DNA of 64,000 nucleotides. Origin: Mammaliicoccus lentus. Its GTDB lineage: Bacteria > Bacillota > Bacilli > Staphylococcales > Staphylococcaceae. Below are positions 9,876 to 24,229 of this stretch, piece by piece (the stretch's first letter is position 1; each line of letters opens with the position of its first letter). The translations under genes and the position numbers were made by a program. The notes below the pieces were generated by a model. That model was not told the DNA's origin and did not search any database. It worked only from the letters and a program-made list of their open reading frames with translations. The stretch lies in NCBI RefSeq assembly GCF_002902755.1, contig NZ_PPRS01000018.1, positions 53,412-117,411 on the forward strand. The letters are read 5' to 3'.

Positions 9876-10559
9876 ATGTACGATATTAAATTGTGGCGAC
9901 ATGTGTTTAAATTAGATCCTGCTAAATCCATAACAGACGATGATTTAATGAAAGTTTGTGAATCAGGAACAGATGCCATCATAATTGGTGGTACAGATAA
10001 CGTGACAGAAGACAATATACTGAATTTGATGAGTCGTGTTAGACGTTATCCTTTACCTTGTGCATTAGAAATTTCGAATATTGAAAGTGTTGTACCAGGG
10101 TTCGATTTCTACTTTGTTCCAAGTGTCTTAAACAGTGATGAAGTTAAATATCATAACGGTATTTTACATGAAGCGGTGAAAGAATATGGATACATGATGG
10201 ATTTCGATGAAATATTTTTAGAAGGTTACGTTGTTATGAATGAAGAAAGTAAGGTAGCAAAGTTAACTAAAGCTAATACTCAATTGGATGTTGAGGATTT
10301 AATAAGTTATGCACGTATGGTCGATAAATTATATCATTTACCAATTTTTTATTTAGAATATAGTGGTAAGTATGGCAACGTAGAAGAAGTAAAAGCTATT
10401 AAAGAACATTTAGAGCAAGCACAACTTTTCTACGGTGGCGGTATCAATGATTTGAATAGTGCTCAAGAAATGGCAGAGTACGCAGATACAATAGTAGTTG
10501 GTAACATCATATATGATAATTTAAAAAAAGCTTTACAAACTGTAAAAGTAAAACAATAA
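9876..10559 (+). CDS. pcrB: heptaprenylglyceryl phosphate synthase
   Basis: PcrB joins heptaprenyl diphosphate to glycerol-1-phosphate, forming an ether lipid precursor; it is the bacterial relative of archaeal GGGP synthase. The 227-residue TIM-barrel protein has [10 protein letters not shown] near residues 36-45 and the phosphate-binding [18 protein letters not shown] and TIVVGNIIY near the end. The ATG at 9876 is preceded by AAAGGAG at 7 bases; a TTG two codons earlier is less likely. First gene of the pcrB-pcrA-ligA-camS operon. Confidence 0.94.
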   Translation: MYDIKLWRHVFKLDPAKSITDDDLMKVCESGTDAIIIGGTDNVTEDNILNLMSRVRRYPLPCALEISNIESVVPGFDFYFVPSVLNSDEVKYHNGILHEAVKEYGYMMDFDEIFLEGYVVMNEESKVAKLTKANTQLDVEDLISYARMVDKLYHLPIFYLEYSGKYGNVEEVKAIKEHLEQAQLFYGGGINDLNSAQEMAEYADTIVVGNIIYDNLKKALQTVKVKQ

Positions 10560-10571
10560 AGGAAGGTTTTT

Positions 10572-14758
<4,187 letters not shown>

Positions 14759-14769
14759 AGGTTAATGAT

Positions 14770-15957
14770 ATGAAAAAAGGGTTACTAATATTAGCATCTG
14801 TTATGTTACTTACAGCATGCTCATCTGATACAACTCAAAAAGATAACCAAAACAAATCTGAAAAAGATAAAGAACAAACAAAACAGATTTCTACTGGTAT
14901 GCAAATCTCAAATGATTATTATCGTACTTTATTACCATTTAAAATAAGTGCTGCTAGAGGATTAACACAAGATAATATGGTATCTAGTTATAATAGCGAA
15001 GCATTTGAAAGTGGCTTGTTAGACATTAGTAAACAAACATTTTCACCTGATGAATATTTGTACCGTGATGGTCAATATCTTGAAAAAGATACAGTTAGAG
15101 CTTATTTAGCGCCTAAATATACTAAAGATGAAATAAAGAATATGAGTGCTGAAGAAAAGGAAGAAAAACAAGCTGGTGAAAATTTAGGTCTGAACCCAAG
15201 TCATAAAGGCGAAACAGACCCTGAAAAAATAGCTGAGAATTCTCCTACATACTTATCTCATATTATTGAGCAAGATTACTTTACCGAAAGTGATGCTAAG
15301 AAACAAAAGATCTCAGGTATGACGATCGGTTTAGCAATGAACAGTGAGCATATATATCAAAAAGAAGAATATGGTGAAACATATACTAAAAAGTTAGATG
15401 AAAAAGAAGCAGAGAAACAAGGTAAAGAAATGGCGGAAGAAATCTTATCTCGATTACGTGTAAGAGATGATATAAAAAATATCCCGATTAATTTTGCTAT
15501 ATTCATTCAATCAGGTGAAGGTGATATTAAACCTGGTAAGTTTGTAACATATGGAACAAGTGAAGGCGGTGAAAGGTCAGTTAAAAGCTGGGAAAATATG
15601 AATGAAAAACATGTCACGATTCCATCATCAGAAGCAGCTGATTTAGACAAAAATTTAAATTCTAATTTCGAACAATTTAACCAGGACTTACAAAAATATT
15701 TCCCTAATTTTACACAATCAGTAGGTACAGGTAAGTTTGAAGATGATAAATTAACAGAGCTTGAAATTAAAATTCCACTAGATTATTATGGCAAAGCCGA
15801 AGTTATAGGTGTGACGCAATATGTCGCAGATTTATCTGAGAAGTACTTTAAAGGTATAGATGATATTGAAATTTCAATAATTGATGGGGAAGAACCACAG
15901 TCTTTAATTACTAAAACAAAAGATGATAAAGAACCAGAAATTCATATTTACAAATAA
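14770..15957 (+). CDS. camS: CamS family sex-pheromone lipoprotein
   Basis: A membrane lipoprotein with lipobox LTAC (Cys17). In Staphylococcus aureus and Enterococcus the processed signal peptide of this protein yields a peptide with pheromone-like activity; the role of the 395-residue body is unknown. The mature protein starts with a charged linker and has YLSHIIEQDYF and GMTIGLAMNSEH among conserved stretches. GAGG ribosome binding site 12 bases after ligA; it ends the operon at a strong terminator. Confidence 0.9.
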   Translation: MKKGLLILASVMLLTACSSDTTQKDNQNKSEKDKEQTKQISTGMQISNDYYRTLLPFKISAARGLTQDNMVSSYNSEAFESGLLDISKQTFSPDEYLYRDGQYLEKDTVRAYLAPKYTKDEIKNMSAEEKEEKQAGENLGLNPSHKGETDPEKIAENSPTYLSHIIEQDYFTESDAKKQKISGMTIGLAMNSEHIYQKEEYGETYTKKLDEKEAEKQGKEMAEEILSRLRVRDDIKNIPINFAIFIQSGEGDIKPGKFVTYGTSEGGERSVKSWENMNEKHVTIPSSEAADLDKNLNSNFEQFNQDLQKYFPNFTQSVGTGKFEDDKLTELEIKIPLDYYGKAEVIGVTQYVADLSEKYFKGIDDIEISIIDGEEPQSLITKTKDDKEPEIHIYK

Positions 15958-15973
15958 ATAAGAGCTTAAAATA

Positions 15974-16020
15974 ATTCTCCTAATCCGTTAATTTTTAAAT
16001 AGCAGATTAGGAGAATTTTT
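15974..16020 (+). terminator. terminator of the pcrB-camS operon
   Basis: A perfect 12-bp stem ATTCTCCTAATC with GATTAGGAGAAT, followed by a U run. Confidence 0.9.
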
Positions 16021-16025
16021 AATAT

Positions 16026-16125
16026 AGGAGTGGGGTAGAAATCTCGTTATTGCCAAGATTATGGAGAAAAGGGAGCAAGGCTACCATTATTGACACGTTT
16101 GGTGAGAAAAGGCAATAAGACTCCT
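16026..16125. repeat. 100-bp inverted-repeat intergenic element
   Basis: Lies in the 343-base gene-free stretch between camS and the first putP. Outer arms AGGAGT and ACTCCT and inner arms TTATTGCC and GGCAATAA bracket a G-rich segment beginning GTGGGGTAGAAAT. No convincing reading frame. It looks like a structured staphylococcal intergenic repeat; transcription and function are unknown. Confidence 0.5.
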
Positions 16126-16130
16126 AAAAA

Positions 16131-16198
16131 TTGCAAGACGTAGCCCACGTGCAACATAATGTCCTCGAATGTTGCAAGACGCGACCCACGTGCAACAT
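16131..16198. repeat. two copies of a TTGCAAGACG...CACGTGCAAC repeat
   Basis: Two direct copies (16131-16157 and 16172-16198) of a 27-base unit that begins TTGCAAGACG and ends CCACGTGCAACAT. They differ at only three central bases. The ends are inverted (GTTGCA with TGCAAC). A third copy is at 30384-30409. Confidence 0.8.
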
Positions 16199-16231
16199 AG
16201 CGTCTCCAGTTTACCACTATCAATACATAAT

Positions 16232-16262
16232 AAAGCTCCCAATCCATCGGATCGGGAGCTTT
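16232..16262 (-). terminator. terminator of the first putP gene
   Basis: A 14-bp stem with one G-U pair (AAAGCTCCCGATCC on the minus strand) and a 3-base loop, followed by UAUUAU. It ends the leftward putP gene. Confidence 0.8.
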
Positions 16263-16300
16263 ACTCTGACTACAAATATTATAATCTATAATCATTTATT

Positions 16301-17845
16301 TTATTTTTCATCTAAAATACGATTCATTTTATCTAGATTATCAATAACGTGTTTTTCTGGTTTTTTCGTAAATGAACTTACAACTGTTGTTACAACAACG
16401 TTAGTTAAGAAACCAGGGATAATTTCATAAAGTTCGAAAATACCTCCGTGTCCTTTCATCATAATCCAGAATAATACTACGATAGATGATGTTACCATAC
16501 CTGCGATAGCGCCATTTTTACTTAAGCCTTTCCAGTATAATGACATTAATACTAGAGGTCCGAATGCTGCACCGAAACCAGCCCAAGCATTACCTACTAA
16601 GTTTAAAATAGTATCGTTTGGCGTCCATGCTAACATCATAGCAACGATTGCTACAAGTAATACTGCAAAACGTCCTATTAATACAAATTCTTTATCTCTA
16701 TCTGCTTCTTTACCTCTTTTTCTAGTTATAATCTTATAGAAGTCTTGAGTTAAAGCACTTGATGTAACAAGTAATTGAGATGAAATTGTACTCATGATAG
16801 CAGCTAATATAGCAGCTAATATAGCAGCTAAGAAGAACCCACCAACTAATGGATGGAACAATACTTGACTCATTAAAATAAAGATTGTTTCTGGGTTATC
16901 AATTGTTTGAGTTGTATCATGAATGTACGCAATACCAGTTAAACCAACTAAACAAGCACCAATTAATGAAATAGCCATCCAGCCAATGCCGAAACGTCTA
17001 GCTTTTGGTAAAAGTTTATGAGATTTAATTGACATGAAACGAACGATTATGTGAGGTTGACCAAAGTAACCTAAGCCCCATGCTATTAAACCAATGATAC
17101 TAATTGCTGAAGTACCTTTAAACAAATCAAGGTTTGTAGGTTTTACTTCTGCAACTGTGTTAAATGTATCAAAACCATTTAGCGTTATTAGTGCTGCAAT
17201 AGGGACCATAACCATCGCTATTAACATAATGACACCTTGGAAGAAGTCTGTTAAAGAAACAGCTAAGTATCCTCCAAAGAAAGTATATATTACAACGATA
17301 CCCATTGTTAAAATAGCTCCAAGTCTATAATCTAAACCGAATGCACTTTCAAATAGTGTACCACCAGAAACCATACCTACTGATGTATACAATGTAAAGA
17401 ATACTACTATAATAATACCTGAAATAACTTTTAATACATGTGTATTGTCTGCTACGCGTTTTTCAAAGAAATCTGGAATTGTAATCGCGTTTCCTGTGTG
17501 TTCTGTATAAACACGTAATTTTGGTGCGACTAATATGTAATTTAACCAAGCACCTACTGTTAAACCGATAGCTAACCATGTTGCTGATAGACCAATGCTA
17601 TAAACTTCTCCCGGAAGCCCCATAATCATCCAACCACTCATATCGGATGCACCAGCGGATAAAGCTGTTACGTAAGGACCTATACTACGGCCACCTAACA
17701 TGTACTCATCTAAATTGCTTGTAGATTGTTTATATGCATAATAACCAATCGCTAATAGTACAACAAAATAGACTATAATCATGAAGTAAGTCTGCCAGCC
17801 TGAAACAACTCCAGCACTAACGTCAATTTGTCCTAAAATAAACAT
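16301..17845 (-). CDS. putP: sodium/proline symporter PutP (copy 1)
   Basis: A 514-residue transporter of the solute:sodium symporter family that imports proline with Na+. About 13 transmembrane helices are expected. [19 protein letters not shown] in helix 2 carries the conserved sodium and proline site residues, and [16 protein letters not shown] is another family hallmark. The protein is very similar to the neighbouring copy 2 but has an extra LAAI in [18 protein letters not shown], caused by a third copy of a 12-base repeat. AAAGGAG ribosome binding site. It has its own promoter and terminator. Confidence 0.95.
   Translation of the reverse strand: MFILGQIDVSAGVVSGWQTYFMIIVYFVVLLAIGYYAYKQSTSNLDEYMLGGRSIGPYVTALSAGASDMSGWMIMGLPGEVYSIGLSATWLAIGLTVGAWLNYILVAPKLRVYTEHTGNAITIPDFFEKRVADNTHVLKVISGIIIVVFFTLYTSVGMVSGGTLFESAFGLDYRLGAILTMGIVVIYTFFGGYLAVSLTDFFQGVIMLIAMVMVPIAALITLNGFDTFNTVAEVKPTNLDLFKGTSAISIIGLIAWGLGYFGQPHIIVRFMSIKSHKLLPKARRFGIGWMAISLIGACLVGLTGIAYIHDTTQTIDNPETIFILMSQVLFHPLVGGFFLAAILAAILAAIMSTISSQLLVTSSALTQDFYKIITRKRGKEADRDKEFVLIGRFAVLLVAIVAMMLAWTPNDTILNLVGNAWAGFGAAFGPLVLMSLYWKGLSKNGAIAGMVTSSIVVLFWIMMKGHGGIFELYEIIPGFLTNVVVTTVVSSFTKKPEKHVIDNLDKMNRILDEK
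16797..16832. repeat. 12-bp tandem repeat, three copies, inside putP copy 1
   Basis: Plus-strand unit ATAGCAGCTAAT repeated three times (last base differs). It keeps the reading frame and encodes repeated LAAI in a membrane helix; the paralogue has one unit fewer. Confidence 0.9.
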
Positions 17846-17885
17846 TTTCCCGCTCCTTTATATTTTTTAAAGTTGCACGTTGCCC

Positions 17886-17912
17886 ATTATACACAATTGA
17901 AATAATATTCAA
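17886..17912 (-). promoter_or_regulatory. candidate promoter of putP copy 1
   Basis: Minus-strand TATAAT about 40 bases before the ATG, with TTGAAT 15 bases upstream. The spacing is short, so the -35 assignment is uncertain. Confidence 0.45.
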
Positions 17913-18095
17913 AGGGTAAAAAGTAACCAAAGTGTATATTTAGCTTACCATGTTTTGATTTTCATGTCACAAATTGTACACAATTCGAATAAAAGTAAAA
18001 TATGCTGACGCCTGTGTTTATGTAGGGTATAGCGAATTTTTAAAATTCAGCCAAAACTTAAAAGTTTGACTAATTAAAATATTAAAAATTTCTTA

Positions 18096-19625
18096 TTAAT
18101 TTTTTAGAATTTTAACCATTTCATCAAAATTATTTACTGTTTTTTCCTCTGGAGGATTTGTGAATAGGCTTACAATGATTGTTAAAATCATACTCATTAT
18201 AAAACCAGGAATAATTTCATAAAATTCAAAAATACCGCCGTGTTCTTTCATTAATATCCAAAATATTACAATTAGTGAACCACTTACTATCCCAGCTATA
18301 GCTCCGTATTTAGTAAGGCGTTTCCAATATAACGATAATAGTACAAGGGGACCAAATGCCGCTCCAAAGTCAGCCCAAGCATTTCCCACTAAATTGAGTA
18401 TTGTATCGTTTGGATGCCAAGCAATATACATTGCGATTAAGGATACGATTAATACTGAAATACGTCCGACGAGAACGAACTCTTTTTCGTGTTCTTTATC
18501 TTGTAATGTCTTACCTCTTAAAAGCATATAAAAATCTTGAGTTAATGCACTAGAAGTGACTAGTAATTGTGAAGATATCGTGCTCATAATAGCTGCTAAA
18601 ATAGCTGCTAAGAAAAATCCGCCGATTAATGGATGGAATAAAAATTGACTCATCACAATAAAAATAGTTTCAGGATTATCGACTTTTACATTGTTTTCTT
18701 CCACAAAAACGATACCGATAAGACCTGTAATACATGCTCCGATTAAAGAAATTGCCATCCATGAAATACCGATTCTTCTAGCTCTCGGCATTAATTTGTG
18801 AGTTTTAATAGACATAAAACGTACTATAATATGTGGTTGACCAAAGTAACCTAACCCCCAAGCGAGTAAACTGATAATGCCAACCGTTGTTGTTCCTTTA
18901 AACCAATCTAGACTAGTGGGGGTTAATCGGCCGACTTCTGAAAATGTATCTAGACCATTTAATTTGAGTATAGCTACTATTGGAACGAGCACTAAAGCTA
19001 ATATCATAATGACACCTTGAAAAAAGTCAGTTAATGATACAGCTAAATAACCTCCAAATAATGTATAGAGAATAACGATGCTAGCAGCTAGTATTAAACC
19101 GACATGATAGTTTAATCCAAATGCACTATTAAATAAAACACCGCCTGCCACCATTCCTGAATGTGTGTATAAAGTAAAGAATATGACGATTACTAAACCA
19201 GAAATTATTTTTACAATTCTAGTATTGTCCGATAATCGCTTTTCAAAGAAATCAGGTAATGTTATCGCATTGTCGGAAAGCTCTGTGTAAATTCTTAAAC
19301 GTGATGCAACTAATACGTAATTAAGCCATGCACCAATCGTTAACCCGATAGCTATCCAAGTAGCTGATAATCCAATACTATAAACAGACCCAGGTAGCCC
19401 CATAATCATCCAACCACTCATATCAGAAGCCCCAGCAGATAATGCTGTTACTAATGCACCTAAATCTCTTCCGCCTAACATATATTCGTCAAGCGTGCTT
19501 GTCGATCTTTTGTATGCATAAAATCCGATTGCTAACAAAATCGTAAAATATACAGCAATCATGACATATGTTTCCCAAGAAGTTTCGACTTTTACATTTT
19601 TAAACGTATTTCCAAGTATTAACAT
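18096..19625 (-). CDS. putP: sodium/proline symporter PutP (copy 2)
   Basis: A second PutP of 509 residues, in tandem with copy 1 and colinear throughout. The same hallmarks are present: [35 protein letters not shown] and [14 protein letters not shown]. The start at 19625 follows GAGGTGG; an in-frame ATG seven codons earlier has no good ribosome binding site. Codon changes between the copies are scattered, suggesting an old duplication, not a recent one. Upstream are a TATAAT, a cre-like site and a CodY-like box, which copy 1 lacks, so the two are likely regulated differently. Confidence 0.94.
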   Translation of the reverse strand: MLILGNTFKNVKVETSWETYVMIAVYFTILLAIGFYAYKRSTSTLDEYMLGGRDLGALVTALSAGASDMSGWMIMGLPGSVYSIGLSATWIAIGLTIGAWLNYVLVASRLRIYTELSDNAITLPDFFEKRLSDNTRIVKIISGLVIVIFFTLYTHSGMVAGGVLFNSAFGLNYHVGLILAASIVILYTLFGGYLAVSLTDFFQGVIMILALVLVPIVAILKLNGLDTFSEVGRLTPTSLDWFKGTTTVGIISLLAWGLGYFGQPHIIVRFMSIKTHKLMPRARRIGISWMAISLIGACITGLIGIVFVEENNVKVDNPETIFIVMSQFLFHPLIGGFFLAAILAAIMSTISSQLLVTSSALTQDFYMLLRGKTLQDKEHEKEFVLVGRISVLIVSLIAMYIAWHPNDTILNLVGNAWADFGAAFGPLVLLSLYWKRLTKYGAIAGIVSGSLIVIFWILMKEHGGIFEFYEIIPGFIMSMILTIIVSLFTNPPEEKTVNNFDEMVKILKN

Positions 19626-19662
19626 GAAAAACCACCTCTCACTCATTGACTTAAGTTCAGAA

Positions 19663-19677
19663 ATTATTCTGATAATT
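19663..19677 (-). promoter_or_regulatory. CodY-like box at putP copy 2
   Basis: ATTATTCTGATAATT matches the CodY consensus AATTTTCWGAAAATT at 12 of 15 positions. It would overlap the transcription start set by the -10 at 19679-19684. Confidence 0.35.
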
Positions 19678-19678
19678 T

Positions 19679-19684
19679 ATTATA
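19679..19684 (-). promoter_or_regulatory. -10 element of putP copy 2
   Basis: Minus-strand TATAAT about 55 bases before the start codon. The -35 region is occupied by the cre-like site and has no consensus hexamer. Confidence 0.5.
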
Positions 19685-19690
19685 CATCAA

Positions 19691-19705
19691 TGTATACGCT
19701 TTCAT
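19691..19705 (-). promoter_or_regulatory. cre site (CcpA) at putP copy 2
   Basis: Minus-strand ATGAAAGCGTATACA fits every position of the cre consensus WTGNAANCGNWNNCW. It sits just upstream of the -10, where CcpA binding would block transcription. Carbon control of proline uptake is the inference. Confidence 0.55.
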
Positions 19706-19790
19706 GTAGTTATTTTCTATTAACTTTAGATTTTTATATGAAAATTTGTTAAAATTATATGATGTTAGATTAACTAAGGAGGCGTCGCAC

Positions 19791-20090
19791 ATGACGAAAG
19801 TAACATCTGAGCAAGTTGAACATGTTGCTAATTTAGCTAGACTTGAAGTTTCACAAGACGAAGTCAATGAATTCACACAATCGTTAGAGGATATCTTAAA
19901 CTTTGCAGGACAATTAGATGAAGCTAATACAGAAAATGTTGAGCCAACATTCCACGTATTAGATTTACAAAATGTTCTAAGAGAAGATAAGAGTGAATCA
20001 GGGATTCCTCAAGAAGAAGCATTAAAAAATGCTAAAGAAACTGAAGCTGGCCAATTTAAAGTACCAGCTATTATGAACGAGGAGGACTAA
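19791..20090 (+). CDS. gatC: Asp/Glu-tRNA(Asn/Gln) amidotransferase subunit C
   Basis: Small 99-residue subunit that stabilises GatA-GatB, which converts Glu-tRNA(Gln) to Gln-tRNA(Gln). The family pattern [13 protein letters not shown] and the [15 protein letters not shown] helix ([16 protein letters not shown]) are visible. AAGGAGG lies 8 bases before the ATG at 19791; upstream in-frame codons lack a ribosome binding site. First gene of gatCAB; 3 bases separate it from gatA. Confidence 0.96.
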   Translation: MTKVTSEQVEHVANLARLEVSQDEVNEFTQSLEDILNFAGQLDEANTENVEPTFHVLDLQNVLREDKSESGIPQEEALKNAKETEAGQFKVPAIMNEED

Positions 20091-20093
20091 AGC

Positions 20094-21560
20094 ATGACAA
20101 TTCGTTATGAAACGGTAGAACGTTTATCAGAAATGATTAAAAACAAAGAAATCAAACCATCTGATATCGTAAGAGACATTTTTGATGCAATTGAATCAGA
20201 TGATAAAAACATAAAAGCTTTCTTAGCTCTTAACAAAGAAGAAGCTTTAAAACAGGCAGAAGAACAAGATAAATTACAAGCAGAAGATAAAATGGAAGGT
20301 AAACTATTTGGTATTCCAATGGGTATCAAAGATAACATTATTACTGAAGGCGTAGAAACGACTTGTGCAAGTAAAATGTTAGAAGGTTTCATTCCTATTT
20401 ATGAATCTACTGTAATGAATCAATTAAAAGCTGAAAATGGAATTTTAATTGGTAAATTAAACATGGATGAATTCGCAATGGGTGGTTCAAACGAAAATTC
20501 TTATTTTAAGAAAACCGTAAACCCATTTGATCATAAAGCTGTTCCTGGTGGTTCTTCTGGTGGTTCAGCAGCTGCAGTTGCGGCTAGTTTAGTACCATTC
20601 TCATTAGGTTCAGATACAGGTGGTTCAATACGCCAACCTGCATCATATTGTGGTGTAGTAGGTATGAAACCTACATATGGACGTGTATCACGTTTTGGTT
20701 TAGTTGCATTTGCATCTTCATTAGACCAAATTGGACCGATTACACGAAACGTAAAAGATAATGCTTTAATTTTAGAAACAATCGCAGGTCATGATGAAAA
20801 AGATTCAACAAGTGCACCTGTTGAAGATGTAGATTTCACTTCAGAAATAGGTAAAGACATCACAGGATTAAAAATAGCAGTTCCAGAAGAGTTTCTTGGT
20901 GAAGGTGTATCTGAAGATGTAAAAAATTCAGTTACTGAAGCTGTTAAAACTTTAGAATCTTTAGGTGCTACTGTTGATCGCGTTTCATTACCGAATACTA
21001 AATATGGTGTAGCAAGTTATTACATCATTGCATCTTCAGAAGCGTCTGCAAACCTTGCTAGATTCGATGGTATCCGTTATGGTTTCCACTCTAAATCTGC
21101 AAATACATTAGAAGAGTTATATAAAAAATCTCGTGGCGAAGGTTTCGGAGATGAAGTTAAACGTCGTATTATGTTAGGAACATTTGCATTAAGTTCTGGT
21201 TATTATGATGCTTATTACAAAAAAGCTCAAAAAGTAAGAACATTAATTAAACAAGACTTTGAAAAAATATTTAAAGACTATGATGTTATCGTTGGACCAA
21301 CTGCTCCAACAACAGCATTTAATATTGGTGAACAAGTTGATGACCCATTAACAATGTACGCGAATGATATTTTAACAATTCCTGTTAACTTAGCTGGCGT
21401 ACCATCAATATCAATTCCTTGTGGTAAATCAAATGGTCGTCCAATTGGTTTACAAATTGTTGGTAAACCATTCGATGAAAAAACATTATACAAAGTTGCT
21501 TATCAATATGAAACACAATTTAACTTACATGATGACTATAAAACATTACAAGGAGAGTGA
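20094..21560 (+). CDS. gatA: Asp/Glu-tRNA(Asn/Gln) amidotransferase subunit A
   Basis: The glutaminase subunit: releases ammonia from glutamine and passes it through a tunnel to GatB. An amidase-signature enzyme of 488 residues with the complete Ser-cisSer-Lys triad: Lys79 in GIKDN, Ser154 in [13 protein letters not shown] and Ser178 in [18 protein letters not shown] ribosome binding site. Staphylococci lack glutaminyl-tRNA synthetase, so this pathway is essential. Confidence 0.97.
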   Translation: MTIRYETVERLSEMIKNKEIKPSDIVRDIFDAIESDDKNIKAFLALNKEEALKQAEEQDKLQAEDKMEGKLFGIPMGIKDNIITEGVETTCASKMLEGFIPIYESTVMNQLKAENGILIGKLNMDEFAMGGSNENSYFKKTVNPFDHKAVPGGSSGGSAAAVAASLVPFSLGSDTGGSIRQPASYCGVVGMKPTYGRVSRFGLVAFASSLDQIGPITRNVKDNALILETIAGHDEKDSTSAPVEDVDFTSEIGKDITGLKIAVPEEFLGEGVSEDVKNSVTEAVKTLESLGATVDRVSLPNTKYGVASYYIIASSEASANLARFDGIRYGFHSKSANTLEELYKKSRGEGFGDEVKRRIMLGTFALSSGYYDAYYKKAQKVRTLIKQDFEKIFKDYDVIVGPTAPTTAFNIGEQVDDPLTMYANDILTIPVNLAGVPSISIPCGKSNGRPIGLQIVGKPFDEKTLYKVAYQYETQFNLHDDYKTLQGE

Positions 21561-21566
21561 ATCTGA

Positions 21567-22994
21567 ATGCATTTTGAAACAATAATCGGCTTAGAAGTAC
21601 ACGTCGAATTAAAAACAGAATCAAAAATGTTTTCACCATCACCAGCTCATTTTGGTGCTGAACCGAATACAAACACAAATGTAATAGATTTATCATATCC
21701 AGGTGTTCTACCAGTAGTAAACAAAACTGCTGTAGATTGGGCTATGCGTGCAGCAATGGCATTAAACATGGATATTGCTACAGAATCAAAATTTGATAGA
21801 AAGAACTATTTCTATCCAGATAATCCGAAAGCGTACCAAATTTCACAATTTGATCAACCAATTGGTGAAAATGGTTGGATTGATATAGAAGTTGACGGCG
21901 AAACAAAACGTATTGGTATCACACGTTTACACATGGAAGAAGATGCGGGTAAACTGACTCATAAAGATGGTTATTCTTTAGTCGACTTAAACAGACAAGG
22001 AACGCCATTAATTGAAATCGTATCTGAACCAGATATTCGCTCACCTAAAGAAGCGTATGCTTACTTAGAAAAATTACGCGCTATTATCCAATACACTGGC
22101 GTATCAGACTGTAAAATGGAAGAAGGGTCACTTCGTTGTGATGCTAACATTTCATTACGTCCATACGGCCAAGAAGAGTTTGGTACTAAAGCAGAATTGA
22201 AAAACTTAAACTCTTTCAACTATGTTCGTAAAGGTTTAGAACATGAAGAAAAACGTCAAGCTGAAGTTTTATTAGCAGGTGGAGAAATTCTACAAGAAAC
22301 TCGTCGCTTTAACGAAGCTACTGGCGAAACAATCTTAATGCGTATTAAAGAAGGTTCAGACGACTATCGTTACTTCCCAGAACCAGATTTAGTGCCACTT
22401 TATGTTGATGATGAATGGAAAGAACGTGTAAGACAAACAATTCCTGACTTACCAGACGTTCGTAAAGAGCGTTATGTAAATGACTTAGGTTTACCAGCAT
22501 ACGATGCTCACGTATTAACATTAACTAAAGAAATGTCTGATTTCTTCGAAGAAGCGATTGAGCATGGAGCAGACGTTAAATTGACTTCAAACTGGTTAAT
22601 GGGTGGAGTTAATGAATATTTAAATAAAAATCAAATCGATTTACAAGATACTGCATTAACACCAGAAAACTTAGCTGGAATGATTAAGTTAATTGAAGAT
22701 GGAACAATGAGTAGTAAAATTGCGAAAAAAGTGTTCCCTGAATTAGCTAAAAATGGCGGCGACGCTCAACAAATTATGAAAGATAAAGGTCTTGTTCAAA
22801 TTTCTGATGAAGAAACGTTATTAGGATTTGTTACTGAAGCATTAGACAATAATCCACAATCAGTAGAAGACTTTAAAAATGGTAAAGGCAAAGCAATGGG
22901 CTTCTTAGTTGGTCAAATTATGAAAATTTCAAAAGGACAAGCGAACCCTCAAGTTGTTAACCAATTACTAAAATCAGAATTAGAAAAAAGATAA
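21567..22994 (+). CDS. gatB: Asp/Glu-tRNA(Asn/Gln) amidotransferase subunit B
   Basis: The kinase and transamidase subunit: phosphorylates the tRNA-bound glutamate and replaces the phosphate with ammonia. 475 residues, full length. [19 protein letters not shown] opens the cradle domain, with [12 protein letters not shown] and [20 protein letters not shown] following; the C-terminal YqeY-like tail domain binds tRNA. AGGAGAG ribosome binding site 6 bases after gatA. Ends at a strong terminator. Confidence 0.97.
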   Translation: MHFETIIGLEVHVELKTESKMFSPSPAHFGAEPNTNTNVIDLSYPGVLPVVNKTAVDWAMRAAMALNMDIATESKFDRKNYFYPDNPKAYQISQFDQPIGENGWIDIEVDGETKRIGITRLHMEEDAGKLTHKDGYSLVDLNRQGTPLIEIVSEPDIRSPKEAYAYLEKLRAIIQYTGVSDCKMEEGSLRCDANISLRPYGQEEFGTKAELKNLNSFNYVRKGLEHEEKRQAEVLLAGGEILQETRRFNEATGETILMRIKEGSDDYRYFPEPDLVPLYVDDEWKERVRQTIPDLPDVRKERYVNDLGLPAYDAHVLTLTKEMSDFFEEAIEHGADVKLTSNWLMGGVNEYLNKNQIDLQDTALTPENLAGMIKLIEDGTMSSKIAKKVFPELAKNGGDAQQIMKDKGLVQISDEETLLGFVTEALDNNPQSVEDFKNGKGKAMGFLVGQIMKISKGQANPQVVNQLLKSELEKR

Positions 22995-23006
22995 AAGATA
23001 AATATA

Positions 23007-23048
23007 TGGGTCTGAGACATACTTAATTGTCTCAGACCCATTTTTTCT
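23007..23048 (+). terminator. terminator of gatCAB
   Basis: A perfect 13-bp stem TGGGTCTGAGACA with its complement and a run of six U. Member of the GAGACA/TGTCTC hairpin family. Confidence 0.92.
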
Positions 23049-23161
23049 TTGGTATAACCTTTGTTATTACTTAATACTTTGTGGAATCAATTAAAATGAA
23101 ATATAAAAATATTTATAGTACACAAAACGTTAATATATTTTACTTTCTAATATGTATCATT

Positions 23162-23170
23162 TGCTATAAT
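23162..23170 (+). promoter_or_regulatory. extended -10 promoter of dagK
   Basis: TGC followed by TATAAT, about 35 bases before the dagK ATG. No clear -35. Confidence 0.55.
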
Positions 23171-23203
23171 ATAAAGATATAAGAATATACAAGAGGGATC
23201 ACA

Positions 23204-24169
23204 ATGAAAAAAAGAGCTAGAATCATTTATAATCCAACATCAGGTAGAGAGTTATTTAAGAGAGCACTACCAGACGTGTTGATTAAATTAGAACAAGCTG
23301 GATACGAAACAAGCGCTCATGCTACAACGAGTGCTGGAGATGCTACATATGCTGCTAAAGAAGCTTTGAAACATGATTATGATGTTATTATAGCAGCTGG
23401 TGGAGATGGTACTCTTAATGAAGTTATCAATGGTATCGCTGAAGCAACTAATCGACCTAAATTAGGTTTAATTCCAATGGGGACGGTAAATGACTTTGGA
23501 AGAGCATTGCTTATACCTAATGATATTATGGAAGCTGTAGATACAATCATTAAAGGTGATCTCGTGCCAGTAGATGTTGGTAAAATGAACAATCGCTACT
23601 TTATAAATATTGCTGGTGGTGGTAAAATCACCGAAGTATCATATGAAGCACCAAGCAAATTAAAGACTATGGTAGGGCCATTAGCTTATTACATCAAAGG
23701 TTTAGAAATGTTACCACAAATTAAATCAACAGATATTCGAATTGAATATGATGGTAATGTTTTTCAAGGTGAAGCCATGATGTTTTTAATAGGTTTAACA
23801 AATTCAATTGGTGGTTTTGAAAAATTAGTACCAGATGCTGAAATCAATGATGGTAATTTCACTTTATTAATATTAGAGAAAGTTAATTTTGCTGAACTTG
23901 GTCATATTATGACATTAGCTTCTAGAGGCGATCACATTAACCACCCTAAAGTACATTATACAAAAGCAAAAACGATTAACGTATCATCATTTGAACAAAT
24001 ACAGTTGAATGTAGATGGTGAATTTGGTGGCGTTCTACCAGCCAATTTTGTGAATTTAAAAAGACATATACAAGTATTTTCTAAATTAGAACGTGTGAAA
24101 GCAGAACATGGTATTGAAACTGTAGAACGAGAAAGAGAAAGACTTCACGAAGAGCAAACTGAAGAATAA
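23204..24169 (+). CDS. dagK: diacylglycerol kinase
   Basis: Soluble DgkB-type kinase that returns diacylglycerol, a by-product of lipoteichoic acid synthesis, to phosphatidic acid. The 321-residue protein has the DAGK catalytic signature AAGGDGTLNEVINGI, with GGDGT at residues 66-70, and GLIPMGTVNDFGRAL downstream. GAGGG ribosome binding site. The charged tail (residues 300-321) is usual. Followed by a terminator before the rRNA methyltransferase gene. Confidence 0.95.
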   Translation: MKKRARIIYNPTSGRELFKRALPDVLIKLEQAGYETSAHATTSAGDATYAAKEALKHDYDVIIAAGGDGTLNEVINGIAEATNRPKLGLIPMGTVNDFGRALLIPNDIMEAVDTIIKGDLVPVDVGKMNNRYFINIAGGGKITEVSYEAPSKLKTMVGPLAYYIKGLEMLPQIKSTDIRIEYDGNVFQGEAMMFLIGLTNSIGGFEKLVPDAEINDGNFTLLILEKVNFAELGHIMTLASRGDHINHPKVHYTKAKTINVSSFEQIQLNVDGEFGGVLPANFVNLKRHIQVFSKLERVKAEHGIETVERERERLHEEQTEE

Positions 24170-24175
24170 ATACAT

Positions 24176-24200
24176 AGGGACATTTAACTGTCCCTTTTTT
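24176..24200 (+). terminator. terminator of dagK
   Basis: Short stem AGGGACA with TGTCCCT and six U. Confidence 0.85.
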
Positions 24201-24229
24201 CTATGTTGTACGTGAAAGAAGGAGAAATT

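Noticed and set aside
16059..16430. Open frames on both strands over the camS-putP gap
   Set aside because: They run through the inverted repeats and into putP, and lack ribosome binding sites.
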